Source: Woeseiaceae bacterium (GTDB lineage: Bacteria > Pseudomonadota > Gammaproteobacteria > Steroidobacterales > Woeseiaceae). From it: a stretch of DNA of 64,000 nucleotides. Below the pieces are notes generated by a model that was given only the letters and a program-made list of their open reading frames with translations, was not told the DNA's origin and searched no databases. Below are positions 1 through 9,383 of this stretch, one piece after another (the first letter of the stretch is position 1; every line of letters starts with the position of its first letter). The position numbers were made by a program, and so were the translations under genes. The stretch covers positions 62,001 through 126,000 of the forward strand of contig JAJFKP010000010.1 in NCBI GenBank assembly GCA_021773135.1, written 5' to 3'.

Positions 1-1
1 C

Positions 2-826
2 ATGAAGGGCGCTTCCAATGCCAGGACTATCTGGCGGATTGATGTGAACTTTTCCGATTCCGGACCGGAAATTTCGGCACGACTGATCAAAGTTGATGAG
101 TCTATCGAGCCGGACCCGGAATACCAGTTGATTGCCGGCAAATGGCGCACAAAACTGCTCGAACTAATGCCTTTTCTGCCAAGTCGCATCGGCGAGGCGG
201 CCTTGCCGCTGGACGGTCGCGAGGTATCTGTAAGAGGCGGGGACAGCAATTGGGCCATGTTTATAGCAGACCAGATGCGCACGGCATTTCGAGATCCCCC
301 TGCCGATCTCGCGTTCGTCAACGGGGGAACTCTGCGTATTGATGACTACATCGCCGAGGACATTACGTTTGAGGATATCGGCAGGACGTTCGGTTTTTCG
401 TCCTACCTGCGCTACATGACCATGACGGGCGGTGATTTCCGCGACACGCTGGAAGCGGGCTACCGGGGCAATGGCCTCGGCAAGGGCTACTTTCCGCAAG
501 GTTCCGGGTTTCGGGTCTGTGTCGATCAAGGCCGACCGAATGGCCGGCGCATCGTGCAGCTGCAGGTACCAACAGACGGTGGCTGGCAGGACATCGACGC
601 AGACAAGGACTATTCGATTGTCGCGACTGACTACGTATACCGCGGTGGCGACGGCTACGACTTTACGACGGCGACTAACGTTTCGCGCCCCGCATCGGAG
701 CTCAAGTATCTGGTCCTGGATGCAATAATTCGGGCGCAGGCGGCCGGCGAGAAAATAGGTAAGCCGCTCAACACCGCAACGCAGCGATTCTGGCTATTAC
801 CTGCCGGCAAAAATACCTGTTTTTAA
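2..826 (+). CDS. 5'-nucleotidase, C-terminal domain (partial, 5' end outside window)
   Basis: The open frame runs in from the left edge, so the first ATG seen is probably internal. The visible part matches the C-terminal substrate domain of bifunctional UshA-type 5'-nucleotidases/metallophosphoesterases: the segment FVNGGTLRIDD and, later, the GGDGYDF loop that stacks on the nucleobase are family hallmarks. The metal-binding phosphatase domain would lie upstream. The family hydrolyses nucleotides to nucleosides in the periplasm, which would feed the deoD/deoC genes found 5 kb away; that link is inference. The frame ends at a normal TAA and is followed by an inverted repeat. Confidence 0.85.
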   Translation: MKGASNARTIWRIDVNFSDSGPEISARLIKVDESIEPDPEYQLIAGKWRTKLLELMPFLPSRIGEAALPLDGREVSVRGGDSNWAMFIADQMRTAFRDPPADLAFVNGGTLRIDDYIAEDITFEDIGRTFGFSSYLRYMTMTGGDFRDTLEAGYRGNGLGKGYFPQGSGFRVCVDQGRPNGRRIVQLQVPTDGGWQDIDADKDYSIVATDYVYRGGDGYDFTTATNVSRPASELKYLVLDAIIRAQAAGEKIGKPLNTATQRFWLLPAGKNTCF

Positions 827-828
827 TC

Positions 829-885
829 GGGACATTCTTAATACAGTTTATTAACTAAGTTGGCGCAGTTAATTATGAATGTCCC
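829..885. repeat. Nested inverted repeat downstream of the nucleotidase
   Basis: Two 9-bp arms, GGGACATTC at 829-837 and GAATGTCCC at 877-885, are perfect complements. An inner pair, TTAACT at 851-856 and AGTTAA at 867-872, nests inside. The element sits in the gap between two convergent genes and has no T-run fitting a standard terminator. It could be a REP/MITE-like dispersed palindrome or a bidirectional transcript end; one copy only is visible here. Confidence 0.5.
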
Positions 886-896
886 AATTAATTGCG

Positions 897-923
897 AAAA
901 AAAAGCGGCCCGCAGGCCGCTTT
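897..923 (-). terminator. Rho-independent terminator of the TonB receptor gene
   Basis: A perfect 9-bp stem, AAAGCGGCC at 902-910 and GGCCGCTTT at 915-923, closes a CGCA loop. Read on the minus strand the stem is followed by a run of about eight T (the A-run at 897-904 on the plus strand). It lies about 25 bp past the stop of the minus-strand TonB receptor gene. Confidence 0.85.
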
Positions 924-947
924 GCATTGAGTCTTCGAGACGCGTTC

Positions 948-3900
948 TCAGAACTGGAATTTGGCGCCTATCTGAATCTTGTAAACTGATTGGGTGCCAA
1001 AGAATCCCGCGGGTGTGATGCCGTCCTGGAAATTGTCGAACGAACCGTAAACGTACTGGCCGTTCGAGTTCAGCGAGACACTGTCGACTGCGGTAAAGTT
1101 GAACGGGAAAAATACCTGTTCGACGACACCCCAGTCATCATTCAGCAGGTTGCCAAGATTCTCGATGTCGAGGAACAGATGCATTTTGGATTCGCCTACG
1201 ACCGGAATATCGAACAGGCCGATTTCCTGTTGCAGACGAAGATTGAAACGCACCGCGCCATCGGTTGTGTCATGATTTCTCGGCAAGATGGACCCGCGGA
1301 ATCCTTCGAGACCGGCTGCGGCAATAAACGAGTTGAAATCTGCTTCAAGAGCCGCGTCGTTGACCAATGACCCCGTTGTATTGCTGAAGATTACGTTCGG
1401 ATCACCCAACGTTGGCACATACATTAGCTGGCTGTCGCGCCTCGCGAAAGTACTGTCGCCACCCCAGACGGACGTATCACCCGTTCCTTCTCGCATCGTG
1501 TAGCTGTATGGCTTGCCGGATCGATATTCGAAAAACAGGCTCGCCCGGGTTTCATTATCGGCAAACAGGTCCTTGGACCAGCTAAGCGTGCCGTTGATAC
1601 GATCGGCGATTTCGAAATCAGAGGTCGATAGCTGGCGATTGTTTCTATCGAACGTGGCCGGCCGGCCGTAGTTGGAACTAACCGTCGAGCTCTGCGCAGG
1701 ATTGACGTCCTCGGCATCCATGTGTGTGTAGCTGAACGCGAGATCGAAAAGGCCCGCCCTCGTGTCCCACGACTTGTCGAGACTGAGCGAAAACGTATTT
1801 GAAAATCCTTTGCTGGTGTTGGTTAGCAAGACGTCGTAAACCGGCGGTGTGTCGTAAATAGGTCGACCATCCGGAGCGGTTGCTATCTGGGTCCTGGCCA
1901 GGTCTCTCCACTCGACCGCATCGGCCACGTCTGAAAGCACGATCTCACCGGTCACGAACCACCCATCTCCCAATGCGCCGAGGTCAAATTCGTGCTCAAC
2001 CGCAATGTTGTAACGCCAGGTTGAAGGAATATCGAAGCCCGGATCGGTCGCCTCAACGTCACCTGCTCCAGAAAACATACAATTCTGAACCGCCTGGGAG
2101 ACGTTGAATGCGTCAACGTTCGTCAGTGCGGCGGGGGAACTGGAAATTCCGGCACACAGTGGATCGACCGCGCCGGCGTCGTCCGGCACAACAATGGTCA
2201 CGCCATCATTAGAAAACGAGTTTGATACCCAGACATTCGGGTTGCCGCCGGAGAACAGGCCAACGCCGCCTCGCAACCGCGTTCCGTTGTCGAAGTCGTA
2301 GGTAAAGCCAAGCCGCGGCATTACGACGTCACGTCCGTCCAGCGACTCTGTATTACTGAACCCGTTGCGCGCGATGAAGTTGGGATTTTCTCGCGGTATG
2401 TCGTCGCCGCTGTACCAGTCGTAGCGTATGCCAAACTGTAATGTCAGCCGGTCCGACATGTCCCACACGTCCTGCACATAGAAACTGTTCACCTGGTATT
2501 CAAATGCAGCCGCTGCATCCGCTTTTACATTTGTGAATGCGTTGGAATATTCAAAATCTGAGGCAACCTGACCTTCGTAAGACGCTGCGCAATCAACTGC
2601 GAAAATACAGTCAAACTCATACAGCCCGTTTGAACCCGGGTTGAACACATTAAATATTTCCAGGTTGTCGCGCTCGATACCGGCGGAGAAAGTATGCTCG
2701 TTCCACAGGTAATCGCCCTTGATCTTCCACTGGAGCTGGTCATTTTGTAATTCATTAAAGTGCCGGAATTCATCAGTGCCGACCCGAATTTCGCCACCAC
2801 CCGGGGTCGCAATCGTCATCTGTGCCAGGCTGTTGCCCGAGGTCGCGACCTGCCCGGTGACTCGCTCCTGGCTGGCAATTTTCACTTCAGTGGAAAATGA
2901 ATCGGTCCAGTTTGAAAACAGTTGTGCCGAAATCGACTGAAAATCTTCTGAGCGGTTATACCAATTGGATTTAAGTCCGATACGGCTACTAAACGTTGAG
3001 TTTCCCTGCGGAACCAGCGTATTGCCGGTAACGTCCTGATACGTCACAGACACCGTATGGTCGTCTGCCAGCGCCCAGTCCGCTTTCAGCAATATGGTCT
3101 CACTTTCGATGTCCTGGCCACTGCTCGGCAATGCGCCCGCATCAAATCCGTAGATGCTGTTTGACAATGCAATGACATCGTCGATGTCAGTCTGGGTAAC
3201 CTCGGCAATTTCATTGTTGCGCCCGGATCCGGCCGGCCCGAAATTGAGCGATTGCGTATCGGTGCCAGTCCATTCCTCGTAACTCGCAAATACCCATAGT
3301 TTGTCTTTTATGATCGGGCCCGAAATGGTCGCGGCAAGCGTGTCTTCATCAAACTTGCCAATATCGACCGGCGTATCCTCGCTCTTGTCGCCCAGGAGGC
3401 CATCATTCGAATGCATGACCGTGATAGATCCATCCCATTCATTCGTGCCGGACTTGGTTACAGCATTAATTGTACCGCCAGTGAAGCCACCGAACGATAC
3501 GTCGAACGGCGCAGTTTCTACCGAGATCTGTGAGATAGCATCGATGGAAATTGGCGCGCGCTGCGTGGGGAAGCCGCTGTTGTTGAGGCCGAAATCATCG
3601 TTTTGGCGTACGCCGTCGACGGTTAAGCTGTTCAGGCGATTGTTCGTACCCGCAATCGAAATTGCGTTCTGGTTCGTATAGTCGATGATCACGCGCGGAT
3701 CTTGTGTAATGATATTTTTGAAATCGCGATTAACGTTTGCCTGGCCCGCGATATTTTCGGTATCGAAGTTCGAGGCCGCACCCATGCGCAAAAACGCATC
3801 CTGCTGCGACGCCGATACGACAATCTCTTCAATTGCCGTCGTTCGGGTCATAAGATTCAGAACATATGGCTCAGACAGTGAGATATAGATCTCCTCGATT

Positions 3901-4220
3901 CTCTCTTCGCCGTATAGCGCTGTGCCGTCAAGCGTGGCGACATAAGGGCCACCAACGCGCAGTCCGGGCACCCTGTAGTTGCCTGTCGAATTGGTCATTG
4001 TGGTCGTGGTAATGCCAGTGGGTACATGCGTTACGGATATCTCTGCGCCCGGAATCGGGCGCCCGCCGGGTTCGGTTACCGTACCCTGGATAGATGACGT
4101 GGTCTGTTGTGTGAATCCTGCAACAGGAATTGCGAGAAGCATGAATGCCATCGTCGCTATTTGGGCCAATCGACGCAAAGGCCAATTGCCGGTATTGCAA
4201 CGGCTTGGGTGATTATTCAT
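948..4220 (-). CDS. TonB-dependent receptor, Oar-like, with N-terminal carboxypeptidase-regulatory-like domain
   Basis: This 1090-residue outer membrane protein takes up an unknown large ligand using TonB energy. A signal peptide covers about residues 1-38. Residues 41-125 form a carboxypeptidase-regulatory-like beta-sandwich (begins SIQGTVTEPGGRPIPGA). A plug domain follows, with a segment near NRLNSLTVDGVRQND, then a long barrel ending in Phe (KIQIGAKFQF), as expected for BAM-inserted barrels. The build is that of Oar/cell-adhesion type receptors, which often handle peptides or polymers. The start is supported by GAGGAA six bases before ATG. The gene stands alone, with its own terminator. 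The substrate cannot be told from sequence. Confidence 0.9.
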   Translation of the reverse strand: MNNHPSRCNTGNWPLRRLAQIATMAFMLLAIPVAGFTQQTTSSIQGTVTEPGGRPIPGAEISVTHVPTGITTTTMTNSTGNYRVPGLRVGGPYVATLDGTALYGEERIEEIYISLSEPYVLNLMTRTTAIEEIVVSASQQDAFLRMGAASNFDTENIAGQANVNRDFKNIITQDPRVIIDYTNQNAISIAGTNNRLNSLTVDGVRQNDDFGLNNSGFPTQRAPISIDAISQISVETAPFDVSFGGFTGGTINAVTKSGTNEWDGSITVMHSNDGLLGDKSEDTPVDIGKFDEDTLAATISGPIIKDKLWVFASYEEWTGTDTQSLNFGPAGSGRNNEIAEVTQTDIDDVIALSNSIYGFDAGALPSSGQDIESETILLKADWALADDHTVSVTYQDVTGNTLVPQGNSTFSSRIGLKSNWYNRSEDFQSISAQLFSNWTDSFSTEVKIASQERVTGQVATSGNSLAQMTIATPGGGEIRVGTDEFRHFNELQNDQLQWKIKGDYLWNEHTFSAGIERDNLEIFNVFNPGSNGLYEFDCIFAVDCAASYEGQVASDFEYSNAFTNVKADAAAAFEYQVNSFYVQDVWDMSDRLTLQFGIRYDWYSGDDIPRENPNFIARNGFSNTESLDGRDVVMPRLGFTYDFDNGTRLRGGVGLFSGGNPNVWVSNSFSNDGVTIVVPDDAGAVDPLCAGISSSPAALTNVDAFNVSQAVQNCMFSGAGDVEATDPGFDIPSTWRYNIAVEHEFDLGALGDGWFVTGEIVLSDVADAVEWRDLARTQIATAPDGRPIYDTPPVYDVLLTNTSKGFSNTFSLSLDKSWDTRAGLFDLAFSYTHMDAEDVNPAQSSTVSSNYGRPATFDRNNRQLSTSDFEIADRINGTLSWSKDLFADNETRASLFFEYRSGKPYSYTMREGTGDTSVWGGDSTFARRDSQLMYVPTLGDPNVIFSNTTGSLVNDAALEADFNSFIAAAGLEGFRGSILPRNHDTTDGAVRFNLRLQQEIGLFDIPVVGESKMHLFLDIENLGNLLNDDWGVVEQVFFPFNFTAVDSVSLNSNGQYVYGSFDNFQDGITPAGFFGTQSVYKIQIGAKFQF

Positions 4221-4759
4221 TGGCTATTCCTCGAAAAAAATAATTGAAGCGTGCTAGTAGGGAAGCGATAAGACGTTTGAATGCGGCACCAGGTTTCTTT
4301 TTTCGCGGTCTGGAAGCGGTCCGCAAGACTTATTGTCAAATACGTATTAAGGCAAACTAACGCAGCTGAAAGCCGCATGCAATAACGGTTTGCCGGCAAA
4401 TTCGAACGCCGCCTCGTGACTGTCCCGGCGTAGATTGGCCAAAGACTGCAGTGCCAGGCCCGATTTGGTTACAAGACCTTGTTTCTATTAAGTTCGAATC
4501 CCGACCGGGAGCACGGTCGATCCGGGTCAAACCGGAAATGTTGCCATCAGAGGCTATGGTCAACCTGTCAGAAACGCGCACCTGCATGGGTCGACTTCGG
4601 ACAACAACGCAGTCAATTGCGTAAGAAACTTGTTGTGTTTTCGCAACAAACTGCTCTTGACCAGCGACTTCCGGGACTGTTTTCATGGCGGGAATCAATC
4701 CATTTCGGGCAGCGTATTAACGTCCGACCCAGTGTGTCGTCGATTCTGTAAAGCCGCTG
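4221..4759. other. 539-bp non-coding gap upstream of the TonB receptor
   Basis: Short open frames here (for example 4357-4698 minus and 4479-4751 plus) have no recognisable family and no good ribosome binding site. The gap presumably carries the minus-strand promoter of the TonB receptor. I see no clear Fur box, tRNA, repeat or terminator in it. Confidence 0.5.
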
Positions 4760-5122
4760 TCACTCCAGTGAAATATAACCGGCCAACGTGAAGCGCGGCA
4801 GGCAAACACACTCGAAAATCAGGTCGTCCGTGCCGGTATTTTCAATGCGCTGGGAAATGCCGGCAGGAATCGGCACCACGTCGCCCGGCACGACATCAAA
4901 CCAGGGTTTACCGTCGACCTGCATTTTTCCGGAGCCGCTGCGAATGACGTACCACTCATTGACGTCAAGTTCATGCAATTCCGTGCGGACTCCAGGCTCA
5001 ACCCGCGTTTCCGCCAGCGAGAAATCTGCGATCTTCGGTGAGTTGACGAGTTCGCGAATAAAGCAACGCTCCCGATACCATGTTTCCGCATTGTCACCGC
5101 AGGAAATTTTCCCATCGCGCAT
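4760..5122 (-). CDS. Single-domain cupin protein
   Basis: This small 120-residue protein has one cupin_2 barrel. The metal-binding motif 1 region is seen around TELHELDVNEWYVIRSGSG and motif 2 around PGDVVPIPAGISQRIENTG. The first motif has a single clear His (LHELD) with glutamate nearby, so metal binding may be altered. Such proteins are often sugar isomerase-like or dioxygenase-like, and the substrate is not predictable. It is a lone gene, transcribed away from deoD. Start ATG at 5122 gives the natural length of the family. Confidence 0.75.
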   Translation of the reverse strand: MRDGKISCGDNAETWYRERCFIRELVNSPKIADFSLAETRVEPGVRTELHELDVNEWYVIRSGSGKMQVDGKPWFDVVPGDVVPIPAGISQRIENTGTDDLIFECVCLPRFTLAGYISLE

Positions 5123-5282
5123 GTGAATAGGTGCTCTCTATAAGTCCGGAGCATGACAATATGGTTGACGCAATGGTGGATGACAAGGGTGTTATCCGAA
5201 GCGCACTGCCGCGGCCTGAACGGACAAAACTTATCGCCGGTGGCGGTTTTGTGCAGGGTCCAGATGCTAATATCGCCTCACT

Positions 5283-5996
5283 ATGGCGACCAAACACATG
5301 AATGCTGCCCCCGGCGACTTCGCCGGCACGGTGCTGATGCCGGGAGATCCCCTGCGCGCCCAATATATTGCAGAAACCTACCTGGACGGCGCACGCCGCG
5401 TCACCGACGTCCGCAACATGTGGGGTTTCACAGGTGAGTACAAGGGCACGCCGATATCGGTGATGGCGCATGGCATGGGCATTCCATCCGTCTCGATTTA
5501 TGTCACCGAGCTCATTACCGAGTACGACGTAAAGCGCGTCATCCGGGTCGGCAGCTGCGGCACCACGCACCCGAAGGTCAAGCTCAGAGATGTGCTGATC
5601 GCCATGGGGGCCTCGACGGACTCGAGCGTTAACCGGATGCGTTTCGGCGGTTACGACCTGGCGGCACTGGCGACATTTTCCCTGGTGCAGAAAGCGGTGC
5701 ACGCGGCCAGCGCATTGGAGGTTAGCTATCACGTTGGCAATATATTCTCGGCGGACCTTTTTTATACCCCGGATCCCGACATGTTCGCGACCATGGCGAA
5801 ATACGATGTGCTCGGTGTCGAAATGGAGGCCGCCGGTATTTTTCCGATTGCGGCGGAACATGGCGTTGAAGCGCTGGCGATATGCACCGTCAGTGACGAC
5901 ATCCTGAGCGGCGCTGCGCTTACCTCCGATGAGCGTGCAACAACGTTCGACGACATGATCAAAGTCGCGCTTGATACCGCGGTCATGAACGACTGA
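5283..5996 (+). CDS. deoD: Purine-nucleoside phosphorylase DeoD
   Basis: Cytosolic hexameric-type phosphorylase that splits (deoxy)inosine, adenosine and guanosine with phosphate to base and (deoxy)ribose-1-phosphate. At 237 residues it has the usual length. Family landmarks are the phosphate loop [24 protein letters not shown], and [10 protein letters not shown], which binds the sugar. The acid VSDDILSG carries the base-binding Asp of the trimer-of-dimers class. It overlaps deoC by TGATG (stop 5994-5996, start 5996), so the two are translationally coupled. Two in-frame ATGs lie close together (5283 and 5298); the first was chosen. Confidence 0.95.
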   Translation: MATKHMNAAPGDFAGTVLMPGDPLRAQYIAETYLDGARRVTDVRNMWGFTGEYKGTPISVMAHGMGIPSVSIYVTELITEYDVKRVIRVGSCGTTHPKVKLRDVLIAMGASTDSSVNRMRFGGYDLAALATFSLVQKAVHAASALEVSYHVGNIFSADLFYTPDPDMFATMAKYDVLGVEMEAAGIFPIAAEHGVEALAICTVSDDILSGAALTSDERATTFDDMIKVALDTAVMND

Positions 5997-6922
5997 TGAG
6001 TGTCGTCCCGCTTCCGCAGGAAGTCCGCATGCCCGATCTGAGCCGAGTGGCGCTGGTCGATGAGGTCGGGGTTAACGAACGCGCAGCGCGTTTTCAGACA
6101 CGCAGCATCAAGAACGAGTCAAAAGTCGAAGCGCTGCATATGATTCTGTCGATGATTGACCTGACGACGCTGGAAGGCCAGGACACACCCGGCAAAGTGC
6201 GCCAGCTTTGCCAAAAGGCCATTCATTTGCACGACGCGATGCCCGGATTACCACACGTCGCAGCGGTCTGCGTCTATCCGACCATGGTTGGAGAAGCCAA
6301 AAAGGCACTGGGTAACCACGACATCAACGTAGCCTCCGTCGCCACAGCGTTCCCCAGCGGCATGGCGCCGCTGCAAATCAAACTCGAAGAAACACGCATT
6401 GCGGTAGATGACGGCGCGGATGAAATTGACATGGTGATCTCGCGCGGTGCGTTCCTGCAGGGTGAGTATCGCTACGTGTTCGACGAAATAGCCGCAGTTA
6501 AAGAAGCGTGCGGTAAGGCACACCTGAAGGTCATACTAGAGACGGGCGAGCTTGGCACGCTCGACCGGGTACGTCGTGCTAGTGTTTTGGCAATGCACGC
6601 CGGGGCCGATTTTATCAAGACTTCAACCGGCAAGATTCAGCCCGCGGCGACGTTGCCGGTTACGCTGGTCATGCTGCAGGCTATACGCGATTTCTATTAC
6701 GAGACGGGCCGCATGATCGGCATGAAGCCTGCTGGCGGAATCTCGAACGCAAAGCTCGCAATCCACTACCTGGTGATGCTTCGCGAAACCCTGGGCAACG
6801 CCTGGATGACGCCGGAATGGTATCGCTTCGGTGCCAGTTCCCTGGCTAACGATGTTCTTATGCAGCTGCAGAAACAGGCGAGCGGCGTTTACCAGTCAGC
6901 TGACTATTTTTCCAAAGACTAG
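5996..6922 (+). CDS. deoC: Deoxyribose-phosphate aldolase DeoC
   Basis: Class I aldolase that cleaves 2-deoxyribose-5-phosphate to glyceraldehyde-3-phosphate and acetaldehyde. The Schiff-base lysine motif FIKTSTGK and the second lysine in MIGMKPAGGIS are intact. At 308 residues it is the long form found next to aldehyde dehydrogenases rather than the roughly 260-residue E. coli form. It overlaps deoD and is followed 12 bp later by an ALDH gene, which would remove the acetaldehyde. A phosphopentomutase linking DeoD to DeoC is not in the window. Confidence 0.95.
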   Translation: MSVVPLPQEVRMPDLSRVALVDEVGVNERAARFQTRSIKNESKVEALHMILSMIDLTTLEGQDTPGKVRQLCQKAIHLHDAMPGLPHVAAVCVYPTMVGEAKKALGNHDINVASVATAFPSGMAPLQIKLEETRIAVDDGADEIDMVISRGAFLQGEYRYVFDEIAAVKEACGKAHLKVILETGELGTLDRVRRASVLAMHAGADFIKTSTGKIQPAATLPVTLVMLQAIRDFYYETGRMIGMKPAGGISNAKLAIHYLVMLRETLGNAWMTPEWYRFGASSLANDVLMQLQKQASGVYQSADYFSKD

Positions 6923-6934
6923 TCTGGAATCTTC

Positions 6935-8407
6935 ATGAGTACAGAATCAACAAAACTTGCCTTTAACGACGGCTGGCAATATGCGCCGGCTCCGGAAAGC
7001 ACCGATCACATAAGTATCGATGAACAATATGGCCTTTTTATCGGCGGAGAATTCGTTGCGCCCGAAAGCGGCCGTTATTTTGAAACGGTCAATCCGGCGA
7101 CCGAGCAAACGTTGAGTAGTGTCTCTCTCGCGTCGGCTGCGGATGTTGATCTTGCGGTGAAAGCGGCGCGCAAGGCTTACAACGGTGCCTGGTCGAAGAT
7201 GGCGGCTGCAGATCGCGGCAAGTACCTATTTCGCATAGCGCGAATTCTGCAGGAGCGTGCGCGTGAATTCGCGACGATCGAGTCGCTGGATGGTGGCAAG
7301 CCGATTCGCGAGTCGCGCGATATTGACATTCCGCTGGCAGCGGCACACTTCTTCTATTATGCCGGCTGGGCGGACAAGCTCGAGTACGCGTTTCCGGGAC
7401 GCAGACCAGTGCCGCTCGGGGTGGCCGGACAGGTGATTCCCTGGAATTTTCCGTTACTGATGGCAGCCTGGAAAATCGCACCGGCGCTGGCCTGTGGCAA
7501 TACCGTTGTTCTCAAACCCGCCGAGACGACGCCGTTAACTGCCATGAAACTTGCGGAAGTTATTCGCGATGCGGAGTTGCCGCCGGGTGTGGTCAACATC
7601 CTGACGGGAGCCGGTGAGACAGGTGCTGAAATTGTCAATCACCCAGATGTAAACAAAGTCGCTTTTACGGGATCGACTGAGGTCGGCAAAATAATCCAGC
7701 GTTCACTGGCGGGAACGGACAAGAAATATACGCTGGAGCTCGGCGGCAAGGCAGCCAACATTATTTTCGCTGATGCGGCCATAGATGAAGCGGTAGAGGG
7801 AATTGTTAACGGCATCTTCTTCAACCAGGGACACGTCTGCTGCGCTGGCTCACGCCTGTTTGTGCAGGAGTCGGTGGCGGAAGAGGTTGTGCGCAAACTC
7901 AAGGACCGGATGGAAACCCTGATCGTGGGTGATCCGCTGGACAAGAACACGGATATTGGTGCCATCAACTCCGCCTCTCAGCTCGAAACGATCCAGTCTT
8001 ACTTAAAGGTCGGACAGGACGAGGGCGCGGAGATGTACCAGGGCTCCGGTAGTTTGCCGGAGCAGGGCTACTGGTGCAGGCCGACCCTGTTTACCGGTGT
8101 CTCGCAGTCGAACCGCATCGTGCAGGAGGAGATATTTGGCCCGGTCCTCGCTATTCAAACATTTCGGACGCTCGAGGAGGGTCTTACGAAGGCCAATAAC
8201 ACGCCCTACGGATTGTCAGGTGGCGTGTGGACAGACAAGGGCGCCAAGATTTTCAAGATGACGCAACAGATTCGGGCCGGGGTTATCTGGGCCAACACAT
8301 TTAACAAGTTTGATCCCACGTCACCGTTTGGCGGCTACAAGGAAAGCGGGGTCGGCAGGGAAGGTGGTCTGCACGGTCTCGGCGCCTATCTGAAACTGGA
8401 GACTTAG
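6935..8407 (+). CDS. Aldehyde dehydrogenase, full catalytic domain (ALDH16-like first half)
   Basis: A 490-residue NAD(P)-dependent aldehyde dehydrogenase. NAD-binding IPWNFPLLMAAWKIAPALA, the glycine motif FTGSTEVG, general base in LELGGKAANI and catalytic Cys in NQGHVCCAGS (around residue 300) are all present. EEIFGPV and the C-terminal oligomerisation strand are also seen. In a deoC operon it most likely oxidises the acetaldehyde made by DeoC to acetate. The next gene encodes a second, shorter ALDH-like domain two bases after the stop. Together the pair has the size and order of an ALDH16 protein, which is normally a single chain. Confidence 0.92.
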   Translation: MSTESTKLAFNDGWQYAPAPESTDHISIDEQYGLFIGGEFVAPESGRYFETVNPATEQTLSSVSLASAADVDLAVKAARKAYNGAWSKMAAADRGKYLFRIARILQERAREFATIESLDGGKPIRESRDIDIPLAAAHFFYYAGWADKLEYAFPGRRPVPLGVAGQVIPWNFPLLMAAWKIAPALACGNTVVLKPAETTPLTAMKLAEVIRDAELPPGVVNILTGAGETGAEIVNHPDVNKVAFTGSTEVGKIIQRSLAGTDKKYTLELGGKAANIIFADAAIDEAVEGIVNGIFFNQGHVCCAGSRLFVQESVAEEVVRKLKDRMETLIVGDPLDKNTDIGAINSASQLETIQSYLKVGQDEGAEMYQGSGSLPEQGYWCRPTLFTGVSQSNRIVQEEIFGPVLAIQTFRTLEEGLTKANNTPYGLSGGVWTDKGAKIFKMTQQIRAGVIWANTFNKFDPTSPFGGYKESGVGREGGLHGLGAYLKLET

Positions 8408-8409
8408 AG

Positions 8410-9282
8410 ATGGCCGGTTCAACAGCAAGAGTTCCCGTGGCGAAAACTTACAAGATCTACATTGGTGGCAAGTTTCCGCGCACGGAGTCAGGGCGATACT
8501 TCAAACTGAATGCGTCTGACGGTTCTGTCATTGCCAATGTTTGCCAAGGCAGTCGCAAAGATTTTCGAAACGCTGTCGTTGCTGCCCGCAGCGCTTTCGG
8601 CGGATGGTCCGCAGCCAGTGCCTATTTGCGTGGCCAGATTTTGTACCGCATTGCCGAACTACTCGAGGGCCGTAGCGATCAGTTTGTCAGCGAGCTCGTG
8701 TTGCAGGGCGTTTCCAGGCGCAAAGCAAAAAAGGAAGTTGTGGCTTCGATCGATCGACTTATCTACTACGCGGGCTGGTCGGACAAGTACCAGCAGATTT
8801 TCAGTGCGGTGAACCCGGTCAGCTCTGCGCATTTCAATTTTTCGGTACTGGAGCCCACCGGTGTGGTCTCCCTGCTGGCGCCGGAAGATTCATCGCTGTT
8901 GGGCCTGGTCTCCAATATTGCGCCCATCATCGTCGGCGGCAATACCTGCGTCGTGCTCGCTTCCGCACAGCTGCCGCTGTGTGCCGTCAGTTTTGCCGAG
9001 GTGTTGCATGCGTCTGACGTCCCCGGCGGTGTCGTCAATATTCTGACCGGGTTTGCAGAGGAACTTACTGAGCAGTTTGCGTCGCACATGGACGTAAACG
9101 CGATCGTTTACTGCGACGGAGATTCAGAAGTCGCTAAAAACGTGCAGGTAAGGGCGGCCGACAACGTCAAGCGCGTGTTGGCGCGCTGCGACCAAGACTG
9201 GACGGCCGATGCGGGCCAGAGCCCCTACCTGATCAGCGAAACGCAGGAAACCAAGACCACCTGGCATCCGATCGGCGGCTGA
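8410..9282 (+). CDS. Truncated ALDH-like protein without catalytic cysteine (ALDH16 second-domain-like)
   Basis: A 290-residue protein aligned to the first half of an ALDH. The N-terminal GRYFKLNASDGSVIANVC and the Rossmann region PTGVVSLLAPEDSSLLGLVS and PGGVVNILTG are recognisable. It ends before the region that would hold the catalytic Glu and Cys, so it cannot be a classical dehydrogenase. Nothing of a catalytic half is found in any frame downstream (9283-9383), so this is not a simple frameshift. ALDH16 enzymes carry such a non-catalytic second domain, and I infer a separate partner subunit of the preceding ALDH. Confidence 0.8.
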   Translation: MAGSTARVPVAKTYKIYIGGKFPRTESGRYFKLNASDGSVIANVCQGSRKDFRNAVVAARSAFGGWSAASAYLRGQILYRIAELLEGRSDQFVSELVLQGVSRRKAKKEVVASIDRLIYYAGWSDKYQQIFSAVNPVSSAHFNFSVLEPTGVVSLLAPEDSSLLGLVSNIAPIIVGGNTCVVLASAQLPLCAVSFAEVLHASDVPGGVVNILTGFAEELTEQFASHMDVNAIVYCDGDSEVAKNVQVRAADNVKRVLARCDQDWTADAGQSPYLISETQETKTTWHPIGG

Positions 9283-9383
9283 GCGGACCGCCGGAGCATT
9301 ACAACCCTTTCTGGACGGTAACCGGCCGCCCGTCCCGTCCCGGCGCAACGGGAAGGAATACCCGCGCATCCTTAGTAATTGCG

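Noticed and set aside
4357-4698. 113-codon minus frame in the gap upstream of the TonB receptor
   Set aside because: No ribosome binding site, no family match and no hydrophobic or domain pattern.
5094-5861. 255-codon minus-strand frame opposite deoD
   Set aside because: Antisense shadow of deoD; composition is His/Arg-rich with no recognisable domain.
8405-8412. Sequencing frameshift splitting one ALDH16 gene
   Set aside because: The first protein ends with a normal ALDH C-terminus and the second begins with its own plausible start, so two genes are more likely; kept as a finding on splitting rather than an error.
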